A DNA stretch of 64,000 bases from Clostridium sp. BJN0001 (GCF_022869825.1 NZ_CP094971.1:2331001-2395000), one strand, 5' to 3'; counted from the stretch's first letter, positions 16,362 to 28,194 are shown. Notes: generated from the sequence alone by a model not told the origin. A program made the numbers and translations.

Positions 16362-18448
16362 TAGTCCATCACCTTCTTAAGCTTTTTAGATAAATATATT
16401 CCACCAATTGAACCTATTATTGAATAGATTATTGAGAATATCGCATTAATATTTATATACCATGATGGATAGAAAAGCCTATATAGATACATCCACATGT
16501 AATAAAAAGTATACGTTGAATAGCAATTTTGAAATCCAAATATAAGTCCTACTAAAACGAAAACTCCTGCCTTAGTTTCAAATTTTCTCTTTCCTCTCGT
16601 AAATCCTGCAGCATATAAAAGCACTTCTGCAATAACTGCATATGACATCATAAGAAGTATTGAAACTGGATTAAAGCTTCCAAATGCAACACCTTTTAAA
16701 ATAAGTCTTACAACTGAAGATATAATTATGACACCACATTTAGGTATAAGACATACCATACATGTAACAAACATAGAATTAACTACATCCCATAAGATTC
16801 CCGTAATAAGATGTTCTACTGGCCCTAAAGGTCCTAATATTGCTCTTATTGAATCTGAAAATACAAAATCAGTTACATCAACTAATACAAATTTAACAGC
16901 AGAAAAAAGTGCAATAAACATTATCTCACTAGTTATAAAATTATTAAGCCACTTTTTCTGCTTTGAAGAAAAAACAATAACACATATTATAGAAAGTATA
17001 ATTGAAACCGCTGCAATAATTTTTTGAAACTGTGACTCTTTATACACTTCAAGATCAAAATTTTTTATTAAGATATCAGTATCAGAGCCATATACTGATA
17101 CCTTAAACTGAGCCTTATATGTACCTGGTTTTACAGAAAATCCATCTGCATAAACAGGAAGTTTTAAACTTAAACTATCAGAAGATTTAAGTACAACATT
17201 TGTTTCAGGAACAGAATCATTTTCTCCCTCCTGCCTGTCAAATTGATCTCCTCTAAAGTATTTTATTTCATTTCCATTATCATCTAATACAGAAAACTTA
17301 ATATGAACAGGTAAATCAAATTCTCCTGCATTATTAATGTCTGCACACATATATCCTGCAGGCGCATCATATTTTTCATCTCTACCTATAAAACTTTGAA
17401 ATGTATCGCTTATGCTTTGTTTTATTTTTATATTATTTTTAAGTTCCTTTTTTAAAGTTTCCTTCTCTTTATCACTTTGAACTGGATAAACACCATCATC
17501 TGATATGGATACATTATTTTTTATATCATCTAAATTTATGCAGTTTATATCCTTAAACGTACTATTAACATTATTTCCTAAAGAAGCTTCAGTTTCAAGC
17601 CTTCCTTGAACTGCACTTTCAGCACTCAGTATAAAATTTTTTTCATAATAACCCTCATATGCATGAATTTTAGTTTTTAAAACATTATCATTTTCATACT
17701 CAAATCCATCACTTTTTTCAGGTATTATTTTCATGCCATTTGGAATTTTTATTTTTAAATATCCGTAAGACTCTTTTGTTATAAGTGCTCTTAACGTTAT
17801 TTTTATATTTGTTTTTTCATTTTCTATAATGTAACTATCTTTACTATTTCCTTCTGGAACATTTATATCAATGTGAATATTGTCACTCTCTTCATCTAAT
17901 GAAACAAGTTCATCACTAGGTATTCTGTCTTTAAAAGAAGATAACTTTAAATTTTTAATTATAATTCTATCATCAGTTTTTACATAAAAAGTAATACTTT
18001 CAACATTAACTGCTTTTTCTCCAAAATACTTATAATATGAATCTAAAAAATTAAATCTTACATCTTTATCATTAACTCTTAATATTTTAGGCACAATAAC
18101 TCTTGGAATTCCTTTTTTATCTATAAATGAAGACTTTTTTATTTCAGGCGCTATACTGTCTCCCATAAGATAATATATAACATTATTATCTGAATATTTT
18201 ATACATGCATATGCACTTCCGTCTCCTTCCCATCTCCACTCTGCCTTAGATGGGAATTTTTCATCATCCATATTTACTTTATATATTCCATATCCTTTTT
18301 TAACATCTATAGTATCATCTTTAGCCTTTTCTCCTTCATCTGTGCTTATTAGATTTTCATAACCAAATACAGTTTTGTATGATAAAGAAAATATTGAAGA
18401 AAATACTATTAAAAATATTAAAAATAATGTAGTAATTTTTTTATTCAC
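16361..18448 (-). CDS. Fusion of extracellular domain and ECF S-component-like membrane domain
   Basis: Not a recognised named protein. Of 695 residues, residues 5-29 form a signal or first membrane segment. About 30-475 are predicted outside the cell, rich in beta-type sequence with a WRWEGDGSAYACIKY start and a C-terminal Ig-like part ending just before the membrane. About 480-690 form six membrane helices with GPLGPVEHLITGILWDVVNS and a long amphipathic stretch, resembling YkoE/ThiW-like S components. Position directly before ecfT with stop/start overlap supports an S-component role. The large extracellular part may capture the ligand or bind the neighbouring lipoprotein. Expression under a cobalamin riboswitch suggests a corrinoid-related substrate or cobalt. 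Confidence 0.75.
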   Translation of the reverse strand: MNKKITTLFLIFLIVFSSIFSLSYKTVFGYENLISTDEGEKAKDDTIDVKKGYGIYKVNMDDEKFPSKAEWRWEGDGSAYACIKYSDNNVIYYLMGDSIAPEIKKSSFIDKKGIPRVIVPKILRVNDKDVRFNFLDSYYKYFGEKAVNVESITFYVKTDDRIIIKNLKLSSFKDRIPSDELVSLDEESDNIHIDINVPEGNSKDSYIIENEKTNIKITLRALITKESYGYLKIKIPNGMKIIPEKSDGFEYENDNVLKTKIHAYEGYYEKNFILSAESAVQGRLETEASLGNNVNSTFKDINCINLDDIKNNVSISDDGVYPVQSDKEKETLKKELKNNIKIKQSISDTFQSFIGRDEKYDAPAGYMCADINNAGEFDLPVHIKFSVLDDNGNEIKYFRGDQFDRQEGENDSVPETNVVLKSSDSLSLKLPVYADGFSVKPGTYKAQFKVSVYGSDTDILIKNFDLEVYKESQFQKIIAAVSIILSIICVIVFSSKQKKWLNNFITSEIMFIALFSAVKFVLVDVTDFVFSDSIRAILGPLGPVEHLITGILWDVVNSMFVTCMVCLIPKCGVIIISSVVRLILKGVAFGSFNPVSILLMMSYAVIAEVLLYAAGFTRGKRKFETKAGVFVLVGLIFGFQNCYSTYTFYYMWMYLYRLFYPSWYININAIFSIIYSIIGSIGGIYLSKKLKKVMD

Positions 18449-18464
18449 AAGCGTGCCCCTTTTG

Positions 18465-19982
18465 TTAACTCAATTTAAGAGTATATAAATTATGTGTTCC
18501 ATGTTTTTCTGTATCTACTTTTGTTGGCCAAGTTGTTGCACATATAACTTTTCCATCACCAGAAATATTTACAGAATTATAAAGTATTGCTCCATCTGTA
18601 TTAAAATATCCAACATATCCTTCAAGTGCATCTTTATTATCAGTATCTATCTCTTTTCCTTTTCCATCTTTAGAAATATCAAAAGCATAAATTCCACAAT
18701 AGCTGTAATCATAATTATCTTGATTTTGACATGTACCTAAAACTAAATAATCACCTTTTGTCTTAATATTAGTAACAGTTCCACCTGTTCTAAACTTCCA
18801 ATTAAGATTTCCATCAAGATCAAATACTTTAATTACTCCTACATCTGAATGTTCAGCAGGTAGTTTTCCTTTAGAATCACTTGAATCTTTAAGATATGTC
18901 TTATTTGGAGAAACTATAAGTTCATTTTTTCCAAATTCAACATTGTCATGTGAAACAGCTGTATATAAGTTTATATCATCATGTTTTTCAGGCTTAAACA
19001 AATCAAAATGATTGATTTCATTTCCATCTTTATCTAATACAAACGCTCTTCCATAACCTGCTACAGCAACAATTTTATCTCCTATAATCCCAACATTTAC
19101 ATTAGTAGTCTTAGTATACGCCATATCTGAATCATTTTTAACATCAAAATGCCATGCTTCTTTTCCAGTATTTATATCATATGCTCCTACAAATGCAGGA
19201 CCAGTTTTATCGTCACCATAGCTGTAATTACCCATTATAATTTTTCCATCGAATACTGTCATTTCGCTCATACTCATTATTCCTGGGAAACCATGTGATT
19301 CTGTCTGCCATATTTTATTACCGTCTTTATCTATCTTAAGTAAAACTTCAGCTTTATCCTTATCTTTATCATTATCCCATGAAGAACTTGCGCATACATA
19401 AAGATTTCCATCATCACCTGTCATTTTTATACTTCCTGATATGCTAATCTTAGAATTTTCCTTCATGTACTTATCTGTAACAGGCTTAAGATCTTTCTGT
19501 ACATTATATCTCCATAACTCTTTACCTGTATTTACATCAAGACATATAATATTTGCCTCTTTCTTCTCATTTTTATATGAGTATTTATCTGCAAGATAAA
19601 GCTTATCATCACTTATTATATAGCTTCCTACATTTCCATATGTTGAATTACTCCATACTTCCTTTTTAGACTCTATATCATACCATGTCATTTTTTCCTT
19701 TTCAACAATTAAAACATTCTTTCCATCCTTAGATACTATAGGCTGTGTATTTTCAAGACCAAAAGACCATTTTACATCTGTAACATCAGGTATTTGATCT
19801 TCCTTAACATTTGAAAGTTCTTTACTTTCAATAAGTTCAATATTTGTTTGTACATCTGTTACCTCTGTCTCTTTCGATAATGATGCATCAGCACTCTTTC
19901 CTTTTCCACATCCAGATAAGCATACTAATATACTAAGCGTAACTGATGCTGCAAGAATAAACTTTTTACTTTTAAATAACAT
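18465..19982 (-). CDS. Lipoprotein with PQQ-like beta-propeller repeats
   Basis: A 505-residue exported lipoprotein. The signal peptide ends in the lipobox LSGC with the lipidated Cys at position 25. The mature part has repeated blades of the PQQ enzyme-like kind, such as WYDIESKKEVWSN, CLDVNTGKELWRYNV, LLKIDKDGNKIWQTE, AYDINTGKEAWHFDV and VFDLDGNLNWKFRTG. Such propellers are usually binding or scaffold modules rather than quinoenzymes when they stand alone. It is the first gene after the cobalamin riboswitch and 16 nt before the S-component fusion. Inference: it is an extracellular binding or assembly partner of that transporter. Confidence 0.85.
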   Translation of the reverse strand: MLFKSKKFILAASVTLSILVCLSGCGKGKSADASLSKETEVTDVQTNIELIESKELSNVKEDQIPDVTDVKWSFGLENTQPIVSKDGKNVLIVEKEKMTWYDIESKKEVWSNSTYGNVGSYIISDDKLYLADKYSYKNEKKEANIICLDVNTGKELWRYNVQKDLKPVTDKYMKENSKISISGSIKMTGDDGNLYVCASSSWDNDKDKDKAEVLLKIDKDGNKIWQTESHGFPGIMSMSEMTVFDGKIIMGNYSYGDDKTGPAFVGAYDINTGKEAWHFDVKNDSDMAYTKTTNVNVGIIGDKIVAVAGYGRAFVLDKDGNEINHFDLFKPEKHDDINLYTAVSHDNVEFGKNELIVSPNKTYLKDSSDSKGKLPAEHSDVGVIKVFDLDGNLNWKFRTGGTVTNIKTKGDYLVLGTCQNQDNYDYSYCGIYAFDISKDGKGKEIDTDNKDALEGYVGYFNTDGAILYNSVNISGDGKVICATTWPTKVDTEKHGTHNLYTLKLS

Positions 19983-20012
19983 TTAATTTCCTCCTTGATT
20001 TATAAATAAAAG

Positions 20013-20036
20013 ACCTCTACAGATATCTGTAGAGGT
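20013..20036 (-). terminator. Hairpin between cobalamin aptamer and first gene
   Basis: A perfect 12-bp-arm palindrome (ACCTCTACAGAT and its complement) is followed on the minus strand by CTTTTATTT, and lies 20 nt before the GGAGG of the lipoprotein gene. It is the best candidate expression platform for the riboswitch. Confidence 0.7.
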
Positions 20037-20194
20037 TTTTTTATATTCAATAATATACACACTTTAATAATATAAATCTGCATAAAAATAAAGCGGATAA
20101 AATACATTTATCCTTATTAATGCGAAATTTTATAAATATATTAAAATAAAAATATCGTTAAATATGGTTAGCTTCCCTCCGAAGTTATCATACA

Positions 20195-20357
20195 TATATT
20201 TTAGGCAGGTCTCCTGGCTTATGGGTCATCCTTCTGCCATCCTTCCCAAAGATAAATTCATCTTTAGTGGTTTTTATGGCTTTGTCACCATTTACAGTAG
20301 CGGGGGCTGTAATAGATTTTCACTATTTTCCTTAAATAAAAATACCTAAAATATCAT
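20195..20357 (-). ncRNA. Cobalamin (AdoCbl) riboswitch
   Basis: On the minus strand the canonical blocks appear in order: an ATATTTTAGG P1 strand, GCCCCCGCTACTGT, GGTGACAAAGCC, CCACTA, GGGAAGG, GGATGACCC and the B12 box AAGCCAGGAGACCTGCC, closed by CCTAAAATAT. This is a complete aptamer. It precedes the lipoprotein/ECF/MATE operon, with a terminator-like hairpin about 160 nt further on, and should repress the operon when cobalamin is plentiful. Confidence 0.95.
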
Positions 20358-20537
20358 ATTCTTTTTATATGTCTAAGTATAACAATATAATTTACCATTA
20401 TCAAGATACTGTTTTATCATAACTTATCACATTTTAATCATAAGATGAATATACTAATAGAAGATGCAGCTTTTATAATATATCTTTTTCTTTAAAATAA
20501 CGGCATCTAAATTCCCCCTTAATTCTATTCAATAAAA

Positions 20538-20562
20538 GCCTTCGCTGCAAAACAGTGAAGGC
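20538..20562. terminator. Terminator after the DUF6544-like gene
   Basis: GCCTTCGCTG and CAGTGAAGGC form a 10-bp stem (9 pairs) around a short AAAA loop, with CTTTTATT on the minus-strand side. It lies 24 nt after the stop of the following minus-strand gene. Confidence 0.8.
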
Positions 20563-20586
20563 TCTTTATAATTTTAATAATTAATT

Positions 20587-21411
20587 TTAAGTATATGAAA
20601 TTTCCATTCCATTACTATCAAAATAAATCAAATTATCACTTTCAAAATTCCATACTGCTTGAAATTTTGTCGGTATATTGATTCCATTAATTATTTTATA
20701 ATCATCTACAATTGCAGACCATTTTTCATAAGTGTTTGTATCACTGCAGAATCTTTTTTTAGCAACAAAACTAGTCATTTCATCCGATTTATTAAAATAG
20801 AAAACACCTGTAGTTTCTTTATCATTTTTTCTTATTGTCGCTTCTACACTATAATCATCAAGCTGTCTATACGTAATATTTTTTTGAAGTGCAAGGCTTG
20901 GGTGCATTAAACACTCCGATAAATATGTGGCATCTATGAAGTCATAAGATTCATTAAAAAGAGGTATATGCTTTGCAATTACACCTTTCATGGAACACCC
21001 TCCATCCTTACACAAATCAATTCCTTGAAATGGTATACCATACATTTTAGAATCAATTAATGCTATTCTTATAGGCTCTTTTATAAAATCATATACTACA
21101 TAGTCAATTTTTATCTTAGGCTTACTTCTTGAAATTAAAAAATCAGCATCTTTAAAGTCAAACTTAACAGCATTTGCACTTTCTATACCTAAATATCCAT
21201 TTTTTACAAAATACTTTTGCAAAGCTTCTGGAAGCACCTTTAAATCATTTTCTGTAATTTTATATTTTGGCATCTGATAACTTTGCTTAAAATTTTTAAC
21301 ATTGTTTAAATATTCTTTTTTTATTGGTGAATACGGAATTATCATATAAATAAAAATACATAAGATTATTGATAAGAGTCCAAATATAATTTTTTTTACC
21401 CCCTTTTTCAT
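20587..21411 (-). CDS. Membrane-anchored protein, possibly DUF6544 family
   Basis: A 274-residue protein with one N-terminal membrane anchor (residues 7-27) and an extracellular remainder. The segment LPEALQKYFVKNGYLG and later YRQLDDYSVEATIRKND resemble the DUF6544 group (lipoprotein-like beta sheets), but I could not confirm this. The function is unknown. It stands between a strong terminator and katG, with 74 nt to the katG stop, so it might be transcribed from the katG side or from its own promoter. Confidence 0.6.
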   Translation of the reverse strand: MKKGVKKIIFGLLSIILCIFIYMIIPYSPIKKEYLNNVKNFKQSYQMPKYKITENDLKVLPEALQKYFVKNGYLGIESANAVKFDFKDADFLISRSKPKIKIDYVVYDFIKEPIRIALIDSKMYGIPFQGIDLCKDGGCSMKGVIAKHIPLFNESYDFIDATYLSECLMHPSLALQKNITYRQLDDYSVEATIRKNDKETTGVFYFNKSDEMTSFVAKKRFCSDTNTYEKWSAIVDDYKIINGINIPTKFQAVWNFESDNLIYFDSNGMEISYT

Positions 21412-21485
21412 ATATAGTCACCTCTACTTTAATTTTAATGTATTTTTACAAATATTCAACAATTTTACTATTTGTTAACATAACA

Positions 21486-23735
<2,250 letters not shown>

Positions 23736-23874
23736 TTAAAACCTGCTTAATTTATTTTTACATATAAACTATGTAGCCTTTATTATAGAAATACTCATAC
23801 AGTAAATTATATAAATATATAATTAGTACTATGATTAAATCTGAAAATAATATTTATATAAAAAAACAGTAAAA

Positions 23875-24138
23875 TTACTTTAATAACTTTACTGCTTCTT
23901 TCATATATGAAACTAATTTGCTATCATCTAGTTTTAATATTTCTGATTTACTGACCCATTTATAGTCATCATGTTCTTCCAAATTTAGAACTATATTTAA
24001 TGAACCTACAGTTCCTCCTGGAATATCCCATTTTCCTGCCTCAAAATTTTTTTTGCCTCTTTCAACAAGTGTTCTTCTAATTATAAGAATTTCTCCTTTT
24101 TTATTTTGAACTAAAGCATGTGCAATTAAATTATGCAT
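23875..24138 (-). pseudogene. Nudix hydrolase remnant, Nudix box deleted
   Basis: The start (MHNLIAHALVQNKKGEILIIRR) and end (EEHDDYKWVSKSEILKL) match Nudix hydrolases. After WDIPGGTV the sequence jumps straight to LNIVLNLEEHDD. The Nudix box (GxxxxxExxxxREUxEExGU) and the following strands, about 50 residues, are absent. The 87-residue product should lack catalysis. A GGAGG site 7 nt before the ATG at 24138 is intact, so the fragment may still be translated. Confidence 0.75.
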
Positions 24139-24282
24139 AATATGTCCTCCATTTTTCATCAGCCTAATAGTTATTTTTTACATATTATATATCTTACCAT
24201 AATTTTTATCAATATCACTTTCTTCATTAAAAGAATAATAATTAAAATTTGTAATACATTAATAATTTGATATATAAAAAAT

Positions 24283-24324
24283 AGCCTATAATCATTAGTT
24301 TTATTTATGATTATAGGCTTTATA
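24283..24324. terminator. Terminator of the Mrp/NifX operon
   Basis: Perfect 13-bp arms (AGCCTATAATCAT and its complement) surround an 11-nt loop, with A/T tracts on both sides. It lies 65 nt beyond the last gene of the MinD-ferredoxin cluster. Confidence 0.85.
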
Positions 24325-24388
24325 GTTAAAATGTTACTTTTAATATTTAATATAATTTTATCTTTAGAAATTAAACACTTATAATAAT

Positions 24389-24748
24389 TTACTTTCCACA
24401 TTCACCTTCATGCTGATGTTCATGACAGATAGATCCTGTAGATTTAAGTGCTCCTTTAAGATATTCATTTACAGCATCTTTTGCATTACCAGATGCTCCT
24501 AAAATAACTTCAATACCTTTTTCATTAAAGATATCTACAGCACCTTCTCCCATACCTCCTGATATGATAACATTAACTCCCATATCATTTAAAAAGTTTG
24601 GTAAAAATCCAGGTCTATGTCCTGGGTTAGGAATAGAATCACATTTTGTGATCTGTCCATTTTCAGTTTCAAAAATATTGAAATTTATACAATGTCCAAA
24701 ATGTCCTGTTACTCTTTCATTTTCACTTGCTACTGCAATTTTAATCAT
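24389..24748 (-). CDS. NifX/NifB-type dinitrogenase cofactor biosynthesis domain protein
   Basis: A 119-residue single-domain protein of the NifX/NafY fold: IKIAVASENERVTGHFGHCINFNIFE at the N-terminus, ISGGMGEGAVDIF in the middle, and a His/Cys-rich tail HEHQHEGECGK. Relatives bind Fe-S or Mo-Fe-S clusters, but stand-alone members in anaerobes without nitrogenase are of unknown function. It is the last gene of an eight-gene minus-strand cluster, 27 nt after the Mrp ATPase. The metal-binding tail suggests cluster carrying. Confidence 0.85.
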   Translation of the reverse strand: MIKIAVASENERVTGHFGHCINFNIFETENGQITKCDSIPNPGHRPGFLPNFLNDMGVNVIISGGMGEGAVDIFNEKGIEVILGASGNAKDAVNEYLKGALKSTGSICHEHQHEGECGK

Positions 24749-24775
24749 TATTATTTTCCTCCATTTTTATTATTT

Positions 24776-25609
24776 TTATATTCTTTCTGCAAGTATTTTA
24801 CCTACAGAATCAAAGCAATTTTGATTAATCTCTTCTATTATTCCTTTATCACATGCTTCAGATATTTTAGGATCAATAGGTACTTTTGCTAAAACTTTTA
24901 AATTATGCTTATCTGCTATTTCTTCAATATGGCTTTCTCCAAATATATTATAGTTTTTGCCATTATCAGGGCATGTAAAATATGACATATTTTCTATTAA
25001 TCCAATAATAGGTATATTCATCATTTCAGCCATATTCACAGCTTTAGATACAATCATTGATACCAGTTCCTGTGGTGAAGTTACGACAATAATTCCATCA
25101 ACAGGTATTGATTGAAATACTGTAAGTGGAACATCTCCTGTACCAGGTGGCATATCAATAAACATAAAATCTACATTACTCCAGACAACATCTGTCCAGA
25201 ATTGCTTAACTGTACCAGCAATAATTGGTCCTCTCCAAACTACTGGATCGGTGTCATTTTCTAAAAGTAAATTAACAGACATTATATCAATACCGGTACT
25301 GCTTTGTACTGGGAAGAAGCATGATTCACTACCTGTAGCTTTTTCTTTTATTCCAAATGCTTTTGGTATAGAAGGTCCTGTAATATCTGCATCAAGAATA
25401 GCACAATGATATCCCATTCTATTCATTGTAACTGCAAGCATTGAAGTTACAAGAGACTTACCAACTCCTCCTTTACCACTAACAACACCTATTACTTTTT
25501 TGACACTGCTCATTTCATTTAAATTCTCTGAGAAATCAATTTTCTGTTCTTTTCTTTCTGCACAATCTTGTGAGCAGCTACTGCAATTTTGGTCGCAATT
25601 TTCACTCAT
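24776..25609 (-). CDS. Mrp/NBP35 family Fe-S carrier ATPase
   Basis: A 277-residue P-loop ATPase. The N-terminal Cys motif C5-x3-C9-x2-C12-x3-C16 is Nbp35-like, the deviant Walker A is GVVSGKGGVGKS, and further motifs are DADITGPSIPK, FIDMPPGTGDVPL and the bridging-cluster region ENMSYFTCPDNGK. In this last motif only one Cys of the usual CxxC is present. Relatives carry and deliver [4Fe-4S] clusters in the cytoplasm. Its neighbours are two NifX-like proteins and two MinD-ferredoxin ATPases. Confidence 0.9.
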   Translation of the reverse strand: MSENCDQNCSSCSQDCAERKEQKIDFSENLNEMSSVKKVIGVVSGKGGVGKSLVTSMLAVTMNRMGYHCAILDADITGPSIPKAFGIKEKATGSESCFFPVQSSTGIDIMSVNLLLENDTDPVVWRGPIIAGTVKQFWTDVVWSNVDFMFIDMPPGTGDVPLTVFQSIPVDGIIVVTSPQELVSMIVSKAVNMAEMMNIPIIGLIENMSYFTCPDNGKNYNIFGESHIEEIADKHNLKVLAKVPIDPKISEACDKGIIEEINQNCFDSVGKILAERI

Positions 25610-25647
25610 TTTATTAATCTCCTTTGCTAATAAATAAGTATTACTTA

Positions 25648-26472
25648 TTAAATTTTTAATTCACTTCCAGCAGATAAATAATCTATTTTCTCTCCCATAA
25701 CATCTTTAAGTCTTTTATAAGATTCTATACCTGTACAATGGCATGTATAGTACTTTACATCTGTCTTAAGAAGATATTTACCTATTTCTTGTGTAGTTTC
25801 AATGCGTTCACTACTACCAAGAGAACGACTTGAAAGATGAAATCCTCCTATAACATAGTTAGGCTCTCGTTTTTTTAAATTATAAAAATGCTCCATTATA
25901 TTAACAATCCCATTATGAGCACATCCTGTTACTAAAAGTGTTTTTCCATCTTCTTCTATTACAAGATTCTGTTCATGAGAAAATGTATCGTTCATTAATA
26001 TTCCATTTTGTTTCATAAACAATGTACTATTTGATATTGGACCTGGTCTTTTTTGAACAACATTTGAAAACACTTCTATTCCATCACTAATAGAGAAATT
26101 TTCTCCTGTAAAAATAATTTGTTTATTCTGCTTAAGTTCTTCATCTAAACCAATAAATTCTAAATTTCCATTTTTGCGTAGTGCATAATGTTTTTCAAAG
26201 CCTTTTTCATTTATAAATACTTTAGCTTTATTATTATACTTAAAAAATGTCTTAAGGCCACCACCATGATCGTTATGTCCATGTGAAATAACAAGGTAAT
26301 CAATATCAGAAATGTTAACATTCATCTTCTGTGCATTTTTAACAAATAAGTCACTTGCTCCAACATCAAACAGAATTTTATGTTTCTTAGTTTCTATATA
26401 TAAACTAAGACCATGCTCACTTCCAAAATCTTCTGATATTGATGTATTTTCTACTAAAGTTTTAATAATCAT
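25648..26472 (-). CDS. MBL-fold metallohydrolase
   Basis: A 274-residue metallo-beta-lactamase fold protein. The metal-binding motif is SHGHNDHGGGL near residue 64, preceded by KILFDVGASD, with later ligands in VTGCAHNGIVNI and a FHLSSR segment. It resembles archaeal and clostridial enzymes annotated as 7,8-dihydropterin-6-methyl-ribofuranosylaminobenzene phosphate synthase-like, a label based only on fold. It lies in the MinD-ferredoxin operon, 17 nt after the second ATPase, and may act on the same unknown pathway. Confidence 0.88.
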   Translation of the reverse strand: MIIKTLVENTSISEDFGSEHGLSLYIETKKHKILFDVGASDLFVKNAQKMNVNISDIDYLVISHGHNDHGGGLKTFFKYNNKAKVFINEKGFEKHYALRKNGNLEFIGLDEELKQNKQIIFTGENFSISDGIEVFSNVVQKRPGPISNSTLFMKQNGILMNDTFSHEQNLVIEEDGKTLLVTGCAHNGIVNIMEHFYNLKKREPNYVIGGFHLSSRSLGSSERIETTQEIGKYLLKTDVKYYTCHCTGIESYKRLKDVMGEKIDYLSAGSELKI

Positions 26473-26489
26473 AATTTTATATCACCACC

Positions 26490-27356
26490 CTATTTAAAAA
26501 GCAATTCAATTGTTTTATTATAAATTGATTTAACAGCTGTTCCTGACTTACAATCTATATCCACAATAGTCTGTCCTTTATTAACAGCTTTTACTGCATC
26601 GGAATCAAAAGGTACTCTTCCAACAAACGGTAAATTTTGTTTTTTACAAAACAGTTCAATCTTCTCTGAGTTTTTAATATTTGTATTGAATTTATTTACA
26701 CATACTGCTATCTTTATGCCAAATTTTTCTGATGTTTTTATGATTCGTTCCATATCACTTATACCAGATATTGAAGGTTCAGCTACAATTAATACCATAT
26801 TAGCACCGCTAAGTGATGCTATAACTGGACAGCCAATCCCAGGTGAACCATCAATAATAGCAATTTTGGTATCAATAGCTGCTGACTTCATTTGTTTTTT
26901 TACTTCAGTAACGAGCATTCCAGATGTGCCGCTTCCCATCTTAAGTTCTGCAGTCGAAAAAACTTTATCTTCATTAGAATATAGCATTAATTCTCCTGCT
27001 ACAGCTGGTTTTAATGATATTGCTTTCACAGGACAGATAAGTTCACAGACTCCACATCCTTCACATGCAAAAGCATCTACTTCATAACCATTATTTTTTG
27101 CTGAAATTGCATCGAACCTGCAATTTTGTCTACACTTATCACATTTAATGCACTTGTCTAAATCTATTTCAGCCTTTGGGAGTCCATAATAGTCTGTCTT
27201 TTTAGGTTCTAAATTTTGGCCTGCTATAAGATGTAAATTAGGTGCATCGACATCACAATCTGCATATGCCTTAGCTTCAGAAAGTTTTACAAATGCACTT
27301 GCTATTGTAGTCTTTCCAGTACCACCTTTACCGCTAAGAATTAGAAGTTGTTTCAT
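26490..27356 (-). CDS. MinD-superfamily ATPase with inserted ferredoxin domain (second copy)
   Basis: A 288-residue protein with a deviant P-loop LSGKGGTGKTT at the N-terminus. A two-[4Fe-4S] ferredoxin domain is inserted near residues 62-110 (CIKCDKCRQNCRFDAI and CEGCGVCELICPVKAI), then the ATPase fold continues with IIDGSPGIGCPV. It is paralogous to the preceding gene and overlaps it by 23 nt, so the pair is probably translated together and may form a heterodimer. Family members are common in anaerobes, and their substrate is not established. Confidence 0.9.
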   Translation of the reverse strand: MKQLLILSGKGGTGKTTIASAFVKLSEAKAYADCDVDAPNLHLIAGQNLEPKKTDYYGLPKAEIDLDKCIKCDKCRQNCRFDAISAKNNGYEVDAFACEGCGVCELICPVKAISLKPAVAGELMLYSNEDKVFSTAELKMGSGTSGMLVTEVKKQMKSAAIDTKIAIIDGSPGIGCPVIASLSGANMVLIVAEPSISGISDMERIIKTSEKFGIKIAVCVNKFNTNIKNSEKIELFCKKQNLPFVGRVPFDSDAVKAVNKGQTIVDIDCKSGTAVKSIYNKTIELLFK

Positions 27357-28194
27357 GCTGCACCTCCTTTTTAACTGTTTCTAGTAATGAAGAGAATACA
27401 TTATTATATTTATTACTTTTTCTAACTGCAATCTCTGCATTTGAATTTATCTCTCCAAGTTCATTATCAAAAGGTATTTTGCTTAAAATTTTAATATTTT
27501 TTTCTAGGCAGAATTTTTCTGATGGGTTTTCTTCTTCTAAACATTTATTAAGAACTACTCCAAAAGGTTTATTAAATAATTTTACTAGTTTATAAACCAT
27601 ATTAAGATTATGAGCTCCAAATAGTGTTGGCTCTGCTACTAATATGCAATAATCTGCATCTTTAATACTTTCCATTACAGCACAAGCACTCCCTGGAGGG
27701 CAGTCAATAATTGTAAGATTATCACTTTTTAGTTCATCCTTAGTAAGCATCTTTTTTATAATAGGAATTCCAGAAGTTTCACCAGTATTAAGCATTCCCG
27801 TATATACTGTTACGTCATCAGAAACACCTTTTTGAATTTTTCCAATTATCTTTTCTTTTTCTATTATTGCCTTTTGTGGGCAAAGTATACTGCATCCACC
27901 ACAAGAATGACAGACCTCTTCAAAAACAATCATCTTGTCTTTTATATAGGCAAGAGCATTGAATTTACAAAAATCAACGCACTTTCGGCATCCATCGCAA
28001 AGATCATTATTCACAGTGGCAATTTTAACTGATATTTGTTCATCTAAAATATCTTTAGGTTTAAAAAACAGATATCCATTAGGTTCTTCAACATCACAAT
28101 CCATATAAACAGATTTATTTGCCACTGCTGCTAAATTAACTGATACCAATGTCTTTCCTGTGCCACCTTTACCACTAAGCACAGCTATATTCAT
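27334..28194 (-). CDS. MinD-superfamily ATPase with inserted ferredoxin domain (first copy)
   Basis: A 286-residue paralogue of the next gene. It has the deviant P-loop LSGKGGTGKTL at the N-terminus, ferredoxin motifs CDGCRKCVDFCKFNAL and CHSCGGCSILCPQKAI, then TIIDCPPGSACAV. The ATG at 28194 follows GGAGG by 8 nt and is preferred over the longer in-frame start at 28236. It directly follows the interrupted NifX gene with a 1-nt gap, so IS insertion upstream may reduce its expression. Confidence 0.9.
   Translation of the reverse strand: MNIAVLSGKGGTGKTLVSVNLAAVANKSVYMDCDVEEPNGYLFFKPKDILDEQISVKIATVNNDLCDGCRKCVDFCKFNALAYIKDKMIVFEEVCHSCGGCSILCPQKAIIEKEKIIGKIQKGVSDDVTVYTGMLNTGETSGIPIIKKMLTKDELKSDNLTIIDCPPGSACAVMESIKDADYCILVAEPTLFGAHNLNMVYKLVKLFNKPFGVVLNKCLEEENPSEKFCLEKNIKILSKIPFDNELGEINSNAEIAVRKSNKYNNVFSSLLETVKKEVQHETTSNS

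Noticed and set aside
20164..20349. 61-residue plus-strand frame
   Set aside because: It is the antisense of the cobalamin riboswitch.
24171..24401. 76-residue open frame on the minus strand
   Set aside because: It runs through a strong terminator hairpin, has an Ile/Lys-only composition and no ribosome binding site.
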